DNA of 9,357 nucleotides from Chloroflexota bacterium (GTDB lineage Bacteria > Chloroflexota > Anaerolineae > B4-G1), in contig DSAR01000507.1 of assembly GCA_011046405.1 (NCBI GenBank), positions 1 through 9,357 of the forward strand. Reading direction: 5' to 3'. Every line of letters begins with the position of its first letter. The stretch's first letter is position 1. A program made the translations under genes and the position numbers. Shown in pieces: positions 1 to 4,426 of the stretch. The notes below the pieces were generated by a model, which had not been told where the DNA came from, ran no database searches, and saw only the letters and a list, made by a program, of their open reading frames with translations.

Positions 1-222
1 CTCTGTGTCTCTGTGGTGAAATCTAGGCTTATTTCAGTGTAGCCAAAGATGATTTTTTGAAGAAAAAACCCACATATTTTTCCTTTCTCGGTTGGTATGG
101 GAACCTTGACAAAACAGGTGAAATCGGCCAAGCTAGTAGGCATCCACTTGGACAAAGGGGGGGGCTGCTATGTGTAGCCGTTTCTGGCTTATTATACTCC
201 TCTCCTCTACCCGACTCGATGA
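1..222. other. Non-coding stretch downstream of the cysteine-rich gene
   Basis: I see no convincing gene here. The first ~25 bases (CTCTGTGTCTCTGTGGTGAA) resemble the tail of a dispersed intergenic repeat that I recall from Chloroflexota genomes; the rest of it would lie outside the window. There is an AT-rich inverted stretch around 52-68 (TTTTTT GAAG AAAAAA), a run of eight or more G near 157-166, and a small potential hairpin GGCTGC-TATGT-GTAGCC at 166-184. The hairpin is not followed by a T-run on the strand that would terminate the cysteine-rich gene, so I do not call it a terminator. Confidence 0.45.
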
Positions 223-696
223 TCAATAGAAATCAGCCATAGGCCCCTCAGCGCCGCAGTGCTGGCACGGGAGCGTCACACCATACGTGCATTTGTTGCA
301 CCGTTCACAGTGCCATTCCCGCCAATCTCGACACGCGTGACAAATCTCACAATGCCAGGTGCAGCTATCCTGCACGACCGCGTCCCAGCAGAAGGAATAC
401 CAATAAGATTCCGCGCATTCCTCGCAGTAACAGTCGTCCAGCAAGTCCTTGAGCGCCACCTGTTCGTGACCACAAGGAAGCTCATACCGCTCCTCCAACT
501 CATCCTCCGTGAGGCCCGTGACGATGTCAATGTTCTGGATCGCGCAGACCGTCAGGCTCTCTACGTCCACATCGTTCAGTGGATTACGGCAGTCGACGCA
601 GCCGCAGTTCTCGTCACAAGGCTCGTTATGCTTGAGACAGACACAGCGGTAGGTGTCACAGCCAGCCTTGCAGTTGCAGTGGTATTCTTTTTCCAT
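223..696 (-). CDS. Cysteine-rich protein with a Tesmin/TSO1-like CXC motif and additional zinc-finger-like clusters
   Basis: The protein has 157 residues, 24 of them cysteine. Residues 7-36 have the spacing CxC-x3-C-x4-C-x-C-x6-C-x3-C-x-C-x2-C followed by RN. This is the Tesmin/TSO1 CXC (CRC) pattern, CxC-x4-C-x4-CxC-x6-C-x3-CxC-x2-C-x-N, with one residue fewer in the first gap. That family binds zinc and, in eukaryotes, DNA. An acidic linker (about 40-72, with TEDELEE) follows. Then come CGH at 75-77, CYCEEC at 89-94, a tandem WHCExCxxC repeat (114-122 and 128-136) and CQHC at 144-147, which suggest a RING- or ribbon-like zinc fold. There is no signal peptide or membrane segment, so a cytoplasmic protein is likely. 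The start ATG at 696 has a GGGAG ribosome-binding site at 705-709. It stands alone, downstream of nothing and beside the decayed region. A nucleic-acid-binding or regulatory role is inference; the gene looks intact but is of unknown function. Confidence 0.75.
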   Translation of the reverse strand: MEKEYHCNCKAGCDTYRCVCLKHNEPCDENCGCVDCRNPLNDVDVESLTVCAIQNIDIVTGLTEDELEERYELPCGHEQVALKDLLDDCYCEECAESYWYSFCWDAVVQDSCTWHCEICHACRDWREWHCERCNKCTYGVTLPCQHCGAEGPMADFY

Positions 697-840
697 AACT
701 TGATCTCCCTTCGAGTTCTCACCGAGCGTTCATTCCTAAAATCTCGGCTCTCCGCTAGTTCGCCTGGTTAGCTTAGCAAGTGGTCAATTTTTCGCCACGA
801 ATCGTCACTAATCTTTGGGTTTTTTGTGTCCATTCGCGCA

Positions 841-912
841 AACCTGTCCTGAGCGTAGTCGAAGGATTCGTGGCTAATCTCTCACCGCGGCCATGCGAAA
901 TCCCAAAGAACC
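841..912. repeat. 72-bp direct repeat, copy A (Chloroflexota-type dispersed repeat)
   Basis: Begins AACCTGTCCTGAGCGTAGTC and ends AAATCCCAAAGAACC. It matches 3987-4058 in the same orientation at 69 of 72 positions. The core CCTGAGCGTAGTCGAAGG is a type of intergenic repeat seen many times in environmental bacterial genomes (recalled, not searched). The preceding ~60 bases (about 780-840), with ACGAATCGTCACTAATCTTTG and TGTCCATTCGCG, look like further dispersed-repeat material and hold no gene. Copy A borders the left edge of the degraded minus-strand locus. The short tail FRMAAVRD of the overlapping minus-strand reading frame is derived from this repeat and is not original coding sequence. 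Confidence 0.85.
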
Positions 913-1240
913 AAAATCTCTTCCCGCGTAGTCGCTCACCAATTTCCTTCCCTGCTGTTCGAGTGCCTCAAACCGCCTCTTCAATCGCTCTGGCGCCTCC
1001 CCCTGAATAGCGAGGTAGAATTGATCCGTCGGGCGCGGACGTTGTACTTGCTGGCCCGAGATCGTCAGCAAGGCCGTCCACAGATAGCCGTGACGCTCTA
1101 GTCCCGTCACCGCGACCTCGTTGAAGGCTTGCGGATACTGCTCCTCGTCAAACAAATCCGGCGTCTGGCCCAACGTTAACTCTAGCAGCGCGGCATCGAT
1201 CGACAACCGCGCCGCACGCGCCTCCCAGAGGGATCTGAAC
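913..1240 (-). pseudogene. Orphan coding fragment, unidentified, truncated at both ends
   Basis: A minus-strand open frame reads from about 1240 (FRSLWEARAARLSIDAALLEL...) to the repeat at 841-912. The protein-like part is about 105 residues, mostly helical, with good codon structure: LFDEEQYPQAFNEVAV, then a GYLWTALLTISGQQ stretch, then QGEAPERLKRRFEALEQQ. It has no initiation codon or ribosome-binding site of its own. It begins in a different frame right where the DUF1156 homology stops, and its C-terminal residues run into the dispersed repeat. I do not recognise the family. It may be a distal part of the DUF1156 gene brought close by an internal deletion, or the remains of the next gene of the same operon. 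Confidence 0.5.
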
Positions 1241-1574
1241 CCAGATATTCTCCTGTCTCACGGGCTTTCCGCAATTGCTTGCGGGTCTCCACCGGGTCGC
1301 CATAGATGCCCATCAGGCGGAGTAACCAATCGTGGTAGGATACCTGGTCGGGGAATTGCTCTTTTAGCTCTGGGTCATCGGCGATGCCCTCGTAGACGGG
1401 GAGTAAGCTGGCCACGATGGCCGCGCGTGAGATAGTCAGCGGTCGCCGCGCCCACCAGACGTGGAGGAAGTAGAGCGGGGGGAGGGGGCTGGCGGCGCCA
1501 CACTCGCACAAGCTCTCCGCGCCGACGGTGGCGAAGGGGAACCAGGATTCGAGCAGGACGGCAGGTCGGGTCAT
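1241..1574 (-). pseudogene. N-terminal fragment of a DUF1156-type DNA methylase
   Basis: The first ~110 residues match the N-terminus of DUF1156 proteins, which precede an adenine-specific DNA methylase domain in proteins of roughly 900-1000 residues. Visible hallmarks are LLESWFPFATVGAESLCECG (residues 7-26), then LPPLYFLHVWWARRPLT (about 31-47) and SRAAIVASLLP (about 49-59), followed by a helical segment ending GDPVETRKQLRKARETGEYLG. The family normally continues into a glycine/proline-rich NPYGY-like stretch; here homology stops near 1245 and the frame ends at 1182. The start ATG (1574) has AAGGAG at 1580-1585, so the 5' end is original. No methylase catalytic motif (DPPY/NPPY) survives, so the product cannot modify DNA. 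It lies downstream of the CxxC ORF and the DUF499 remnant on the same strand, which fits an operon. Confidence 0.8.
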
Positions 1575-1635
1575 TTGGACTCCTTGTCAAATATCACAGG
1601 CCGATGTAGCCTCGCGTTCGGGCGTGCCCGAATCG

Positions 1636-2205
1636 CTATTTTCGCCCTCCGCGGCGGTTCCTGGGCCGTGACTTGCGTTTCGGCGTAGACCGCTCGCCGT
1701 CTGCGGCCTCGGCCCGGCGGGCCTCGAATTCGACTCGCGCCTGGGCGATCTCCCGTTCCTCAGCCTCAATATCCTCGTCACGATACCAACCGGCGGGGCG
1801 GCACTTGAGAGTCCAGACCTCGATAAAATCGTGGAGATGGTTGGGCAAGTCGGCCACACTGTTGGGCGTCTTCATCCCCTGTCGCCAGAAATCGCGCTCG
1901 ACGGTGCCGAGCACCAGGTACTCGTTGCCGACAGCCTCGGGCGCAACGCGGCCCACGATGTCGGCCAACATCGCTTCGATCCCGTCCTGGTGGGCCACCA
2001 GCAGGTCGCAATCCGGGCAGTAGCGACAGGTGTAACCAAGGACGATGGGGATCATCGGGTCGACGTGGATGCAAAGCGGCACCTTACGCTGGCGCATCTT
2101 CTGTTCGCATTGCGGGCACGTGTTGACGCGCGTGTCCGCGTGCGGGTTTAGAATAAAGTGGTACATCGGCGCTAAGTCGCCGAAACGGGGTTTCGTTTGG
2201 GTCAT
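1636..2205 (-). CDS. Conserved hypothetical protein with a two-CxxC zinc-finger pattern and a basic C-terminal tail
   Basis: Intact frame of 189 residues starting at ATG 2205, with ribosome-binding site GAGGAA at 2211-2216. Cysteine pairs CPQC (30-33) and CPDC (63-66), with extra C45 and C60, give a treble-clef or zinc-ribbon look. A compact region follows (EYLVLGTVERDFWR, 95-108; HLHDFIEVW, 123-131), then an acidic helix (EDIEAEEREIAQARVEFEARRAEA, 144-167) and a very basic tail rich in KRKSRPRNRRGGRK that could bind nucleic acid. I recall similar unnamed proteins in Chloroflexota but cannot name a family. It sits between the frameshifted unknown gene (whose corrected stop at 2218-2220 would lie 12 bases upstream) and the DUF1156 fragment. 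It was therefore probably co-transcribed with them, and it is the only undamaged gene of the relic. Confidence 0.7.
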   Translation of the reverse strand: MTQTKPRFGDLAPMYHFILNPHADTRVNTCPQCEQKMRQRKVPLCIHVDPMIPIVLGYTCRYCPDCDLLVAHQDGIEAMLADIVGRVAPEAVGNEYLVLGTVERDFWRQGMKTPNSVADLPNHLHDFIEVWTLKCRPAGWYRDEDIEAEEREIAQARVEFEARRAEAADGERSTPKRKSRPRNRRGGRK

Positions 2206-2217
2206 CTGATTTCCTCA

Positions 2218-2534
2218 TCACTCTGTTGCCAACAACACCCGCAGCGCCTTCTGCGCCGCGTCGCGTCTGGGCCGGCGCTGCACTTGCTGAACCAATAATA
2301 CGCTTCCTCGTCCCCCATGGCGTGGATGCCCTGGCCGATGGCCTCGATCCGGTCGTGGCGGCCCAGCGGTTTCACCGCCAGCAGGATCAGGGCCAAGCGC
2401 ACGCCCGTCGGCTCGTCCAGGTAAAACGGTTTCTCGCTTCCCGCCGCCCGGGCCAGCTCCGTCGCCCTGTAACCATTGGCCCGCAGCGCCACGATCAGGT
2501 GATCCGCCACCGCCCGCAGGGGGTCCCCACCCAA
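2218..2534 (-). pseudogene. Frameshifted, 5'-truncated gene of unknown function preceding the CxxC ORF
   Basis: The frame from about 2540 encodes IELGGDPLRAVADHLIVALRANGYRATEL, then EKPFYLDEPTGVRLALILLAVKPLGRHDRIEAIGQGIHAMGDEEAYYWFSKCSAG. At about 2257-2268 the reading shifts: the apparent end is an Arg/Cys-rich nonsense tail, while the alternative frame gives AQKALRVLLATE and a stop at 2218-2220. That stop sits just upstream of the next gene's ribosome-binding site, the spacing expected in an operon, so the true C-terminus is in the shifted frame. At the 5' end the frame is closed by TAG at 2544-2546, just before the short insertion element at 2559-2668, and no good start or ribosome-binding site is present. 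I recall such a protein accompanying DUF499/DUF1156 loci but cannot assign a function. Confidence 0.6.
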
Positions 2535-2550
2535 CTCGATGCCCTACATC

Positions 2551-2558
2551 GCACCGGG
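2551..2558. repeat. Left 8-bp target duplication of short element 1
   Basis: GCACCGGG directly abuts the left end of the element at 2559 and recurs perfectly at 2669-2676 against its right end. The preceding base also matches (C at 2550 and 2668), so the duplication could be placed one base to the left or be 9 bp long. Confidence 0.8.
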
Positions 2559-2668
2559 GTATCTTCTCAATAAGTTGGGGAGCTGTGGCCGGTCTCCCGA
2601 CCGAGTCACAGCGGGCACGGTCAGGAGACCGGCCCGAGCGAGTTTGCCCCGGTTTATTGAGATGATAC
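2559..2668. mobile_element. Short non-coding inverted-repeat element (MITE-like), copy 1
   Basis: A 110-bp element with terminal inverted repeats: the left end GTATCTTCTCAATAAG... and the right end ...TTATTGAGATGATAC pair over 22 bp with four mismatches. Inside is a second, independent palindrome: left arm 2587-2603 (GGCCGGTCTCCCGACCG) and right arm 2618-2634, 16 of 17 matching. No coding capacity is present. Perfect 8-bp direct repeats flank it, showing that it arrived by transposition and must have been moved by a transposase supplied elsewhere. It separates the DUF499 remnant side from the frameshifted gene at 2218-2534. Target duplications of 8 bp are known for several insertion-sequence families (for example ISL3, IS256, IS66, IS1595), so the parent family cannot be named from this alone. 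Confidence 0.82.
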
Positions 2669-2676
2669 GCACCGGG
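2669..2676. repeat. Right 8-bp target duplication of short element 1
   Basis: GCACCGGG, a perfect copy of 2551-2558 on the other side of the element. Confidence 0.8.
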
Positions 2677-2813
2677 TGCATGTTGGCTGCCTCTCCGTTC
2701 CGGCGCAACTACTGCTAGAGCGCTACCCTGTAGCCCTCGCCCGCCTCGGGCACCGTGTAGAACACAAAAACGGCCGCTCTGGGTCCGGCTGGGGCGGGGG
2801 CGTGGTGCGGTAG
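2677..2813 (-). other. Scrambled remnant between the DUF499 fragment and element 1
   Basis: There is no intact gene. On the minus strand one short frame reads VFVFYTVPEAGEGYRVAL and then meets a stop. It has protein-like composition and could be a scrap of the gene that followed DUF499 in the operon. The remainder is GC-rich sequence with no recognisable signal. Confidence 0.3.
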
Positions 2814-2827
2814 TCAACCTGCCGCGA

Positions 2828-2851
2828 CCTCCTCCTCCTCCTCCTCCTCCT
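2828..2851. repeat. (CCT)8 trinucleotide repeat at the DUF499 truncation point
   Basis: Eight perfect CCT units (GAG/Glu on the coding strand) encode a seven-glutamate run where the DUF499 family is expected to read roughly FGKETEELRQ. Homology ends here and does not resume, so the repeat marks the break point and may have expanded from the original GAG-rich codons. Confidence 0.85.
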
Positions 2852-3299
2852 TTCCAAAGGCATCGCGGCTGTCTGCCAGGGTGAGAATGACGCACACCTG
2901 TTCCTGGCTGGCGGCGAACTCGAACAACGACATAAGAAAGGCCACCGTCTGCTCCGCCAGATCCGATTTGCCTGTAACCGTCGGGACTGCCTGGGCGGCG
3001 CGCAGGTGGCGGGCCGCCTCGTCGAGCATAATCAACGTCGGGCGACCGCCTACGAGCTGCTCAAGAAGACCGGTGCCAGGAGCAGAGCAATCCTGGTCGC
3101 TATTCTTGGTGAGTGCGTATCCCTCCGCGCCTCCGATCTGGTAGGCCAGCTCGCCCCACAACGTGTGGGTTACGACGTCGCCGTGGTCGAGCCCGTCGAG
3201 AAGGACGCGCAGGCCTTCGGTGGGGTAGGTATTATCAAAGAAGGCGAGCGGGTCCTGGTAGACTGGATCCGCTCGCTGTTCAATCACGTCTCGCAGGCG

Positions 3300-3307
3300 G
3301 GCGGCGA
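3300..3307. repeat. Left 8-bp target duplication of short element 2
   Basis: GGCGGCGA lies directly before the element and is repeated perfectly at 3431-3438. It corresponds to coding-strand TCGCCGCC within the DUF499 gene (end of the TTC-GCC-GCC codons). Confidence 0.85.
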
Positions 3308-3430
3308 GGTATCTTCTCAATAAACCGGGGGCTTGTTCGTAGTAGGCGCTTCAGCGCCCCTAAAAGCGCACTGAAGCCGCTAGATAGCGCGCGCACTACG
3401 AACAGATTCCCCCCAAGTTTGAGAAGATAC
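3308..3430. mobile_element. Short non-coding inverted-repeat element (MITE-like), copy 2, inserted in the DUF499 gene
   Basis: A 123-bp element that starts GGTATCTTCTCAATAAACCG and ends CCAAGTTTGAGAAGATAC. The outermost 12 bases of the two ends (GTATCTTCTCAA) are perfect inverted repeats and match the ends of copy 1 at 2559-2668. The interior differs from copy 1: it holds an imperfect palindrome with arms TGTTCGTAGT (3334-3343) and ACTACGAACA (3395-3404), plus GGCGCTTCAG (3345-3354) facing CTGAAGCCGC (3371-3380). No protein is encoded. Perfect 8-bp direct repeats flank it. Excision of 131 bp restores the host reading frame, so the insertion happened when the host gene was still readable here. 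The left border is ambiguous by one base relative to copy 1. Confidence 0.87.
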
Positions 3431-3438
3431 GGCGGCGA
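3431..3438. repeat. Right 8-bp target duplication of short element 2
   Basis: GGCGGCGA, a perfect copy of 3300-3307 on the other side of the element. Confidence 0.85.
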
Positions 3439-3542
3439 ATATCTCCTTGTGCAATTCGCCGCGTGGGACCTCGGGGCGAGGCTGACAGGCTTGGAAGACA
3501 GTTCGCATATGGCCTCCTATGATTGGGTGAAAAGTCGATTAG

Positions 3543-3571
3543 AGTATAGCATAGGATGACTCAAGATGCAA
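3543..3571 (-). promoter_or_regulatory. Sigma-70-type promoter of the DUF499 operon
   Basis: On the minus strand, TTGCAT (3571-3566) is followed by exactly 17 bases and then TATACT (3548-3543). These differ from the -35 and -10 consensus by two bases and one base. The expected transcription start (about 3535) leaves a leader of ~27 bases before ATG 3508, with AGGAGG at 3513-3518 inside it. This makes DUF499 the first gene of its transcription unit and separates it from the fragment at 3606-3986. The promoter appears intact although the genes behind it are broken. It is a prediction from consensus and spacing only. Confidence 0.65.
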
Positions 3572-3605
3572 TACGACACATCGAGTGATTCCGCAATAAG
3601 TCCAG

Positions 3606-3986
3606 TTACGTCAAGTTTCGAGACTCCCACCGCGCTCGCGTTTCCTCTGCTTGCTCTTTCCACGCGATGTCCACCCCGGACGCCTGCATCCGTTCGCTCA
3701 GCGCCCAGGCCTGGAACAGCAGGTCATCGCCCGCGTCCAGTTGCACCAGTTGTTCCCACAGGCCTTCTTCCTCCAACCTCGCCGCCGCGTCTGCCAGGCG
3801 TCCCAGAGCCAACAGGGCCTCCCCCTCGATCAGCGTCGCTTCAAGCCACATCTGCCCCTGTCCACCTTCTTCGCGCACTTTGCTCGCCAGCCATAGCGCG
3901 TCTCCCGCCCGTCGCAGTTTCAGCCGAGACCGCGCTGCCTGCAACAGGCCATCCGGCCCGGTCGAATCCTCATCAAGAAACAGGAC
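3606..3986 (-). pseudogene. C-terminal fragment of an unidentified helical (TPR-like) protein
   Basis: The minus-strand frame running from the dispersed repeat to a TAA at 3606 gives about 125 alpha-helical residues: LLQAARSRLKLRRAGDALWLASKVREEG, then WLEATLIEGEALLALGRLADAAARLEEEGLWEQLVQL and LLFQAWALSERMQASG. The GEALLALGRLADAAARLEEEG segment has TPR-like spacing. Upstream residues (FRMVAVKDEPRILRLRSGQV) come from translation of the 72-bp repeat at 3987-4058, so the true N-terminus is lost and no start codon survives. It lies upstream of the DUF499 promoter on the same strand and may be the end of another gene of the same defence neighbourhood. I cannot name the family. Confidence 0.5.
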
Positions 3987-4058
3987 AACCTGTCCTGAGC
4001 GTAGTCGAAGGATTCGTGGCTCATCTTTCACCGCGACCATGCGAAATCCCAAAGAACC
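3987..4058. repeat. 72-bp direct repeat, copy B
   Basis: Same orientation as 841-912 with three substitutions over 72 bp. Copies A and B bracket the whole decayed minus-strand locus (913-3986), and both abut truncated coding fragments. The core CCTGAGCGTAGTCGAAGG is a dispersed repeat type, so the bracketing may reflect insertion or recombination hot-spots and not a defined mobile unit. Confidence 0.85.
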
Positions 4059-4099
4059 TCAGACTGGAAAATAGCACCGATACGGAGGATATATATCTC

Positions 4100-4345
4100 C
4101 AAGCCAGAAGGCAAGAAAAGCGCAGACTAGGGATACCCATAATGGCAGATAGAGCTATGCAGGCCCTGGTCAAATTCGCACTGGAACCGGAATAGGAAGC
4201 CAAGTTCGAGCCGAACTCGTATGGGTTTCGGACTGAGCGCTCGGCCCACGATGCAGTCGAACCTTCGGTTCGCAGAAGCCATCTGCAAAGCGATATGTCT
4301 CAAGCCCAAGTATGTCTTGGACACAGGCTTTGAGAAATGCTTCGC
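4100..4345 (+). pseudogene. Fragment of a group II intron-type reverse transcriptase/maturase
   Basis: In one plus-strand frame about 4113-4195 reads KRRLGIPIMADRAMQALVKFALEPE then TAG (4193-4195), and continues EAKFEPNSYGFRTERSAHDAVE to about 4262. Group II intron RTs read (K)RPLGIPxxxDRxxQxxxxxxLEPxWEAxFxPxSYGFRPxRSxHDAxxAI, so the TAG replaces the usual Trp (TGG). The homology then moves to another frame, EAICKAICLKPKYVLDTGFEKCF (about 4277-4342), matching the YVLDxDIxKCFD segment of RT motif 3. Hence there is one nonsense change and at least one frameshift. Everything after this (YADD catalytic motif, maturase X domain) and the intron RNA domains V/VI are absent, and the 5' part is lost toward the 72-bp repeat. 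It is inactive, the relic of a retroelement. Confidence 0.85.
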
Positions 4346-4426
4346 TCATGCAACTCAGCGTCTGGTTCTGCGTATTGTGGGGGGTTTCTGCTCCTGTGTC
4401 GCTATCAATCTAGAGGAGGTTTCCAC

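Larger units (their letters stand above)
2814..3508 (-). pseudogene. DUF499-type AAA+ ATPase, disrupted by a short element and truncated
   Basis: The original start is ATG 3508, preceded by AGGAGG (3513-3518). Codons 1-26 read MRTVFQACQPRPEVPRGELH-KEIFAA. The element at 3308-3430 then interrupts the gene and brings a stop at 3380-3382. Deleting the element plus one duplication copy (3300-3430, 131 bp) rejoins KEIFAA to RLRDVIEQRADPVYQDP-LAFFDNTYPTEGLRVLLDG in frame, the typical DUF499 N-terminus. Further on, HTLWGELAYQIGGAEGYAL, a Walker-B-like TLIMLDEAARHLR and SDLAEQTVAFLMSLFEFAA are preserved. Two more lesions are visible. The ~80-90 residues that normally carry the P-loop (GGGKTH-type) between LLDG and DHGDVVTHTLWGEL are missing in frame. 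The protein also ends after SRDAFGK in a glutamate run coded by an AGG repeat, whereas the family is about 1000 residues long. DUF499 proteins are paired with DUF1156 methylases in predicted defence operons. This copy is clearly inactive. Confidence 0.85.

Noticed and set aside
166..184. Small hairpin GGCTGC-TATGT-GTAGCC as a terminator for the cysteine-rich gene
   Set aside because: In the direction of that gene it is followed by a C-run and only three T, and the stem is short with a G-T pair.
259..771. 170-codon plus-strand open frame across the cysteine-rich gene
   Set aside because: It is antisense to the 157-residue cysteine-rich gene, has no ribosome-binding site and resembles no family; the minus-strand frame has a good start and structured zinc-ligand spacing.
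2218..2895. 225-codon minus-strand open frame rich in Gly/Pro/Arg
   Set aside because: It runs through the DUF499 tail, element 1 and the unknown gene in the wrong frame. Low-complexity GC-rich composition marks it as chance, apart from its last ~12 residues, which are the correct C-terminus after the frameshift.
2559..3430. CRISPR array or retron-like structure formed by the palindromic repeats
   Set aside because: There are only two units ~640 bp apart, their interiors are unrelated, and 8-bp target duplications flank each one, which identifies them as transposed elements.
841..4058. The 72-bp repeats as attachment sites of an integrative element
   Set aside because: No integrase, recombinase or tRNA is present and the sequence belongs to a dispersed-repeat type, so the att-site interpretation is not supported.
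3566..4195. Plus-strand 209-codon open frame as a single gene
   Set aside because: It joins antisense of the helical fragment, the 72-bp repeat and the RT fossil. Only the last ~30 codons are meaningful, as part of the reverse transcriptase remnant.
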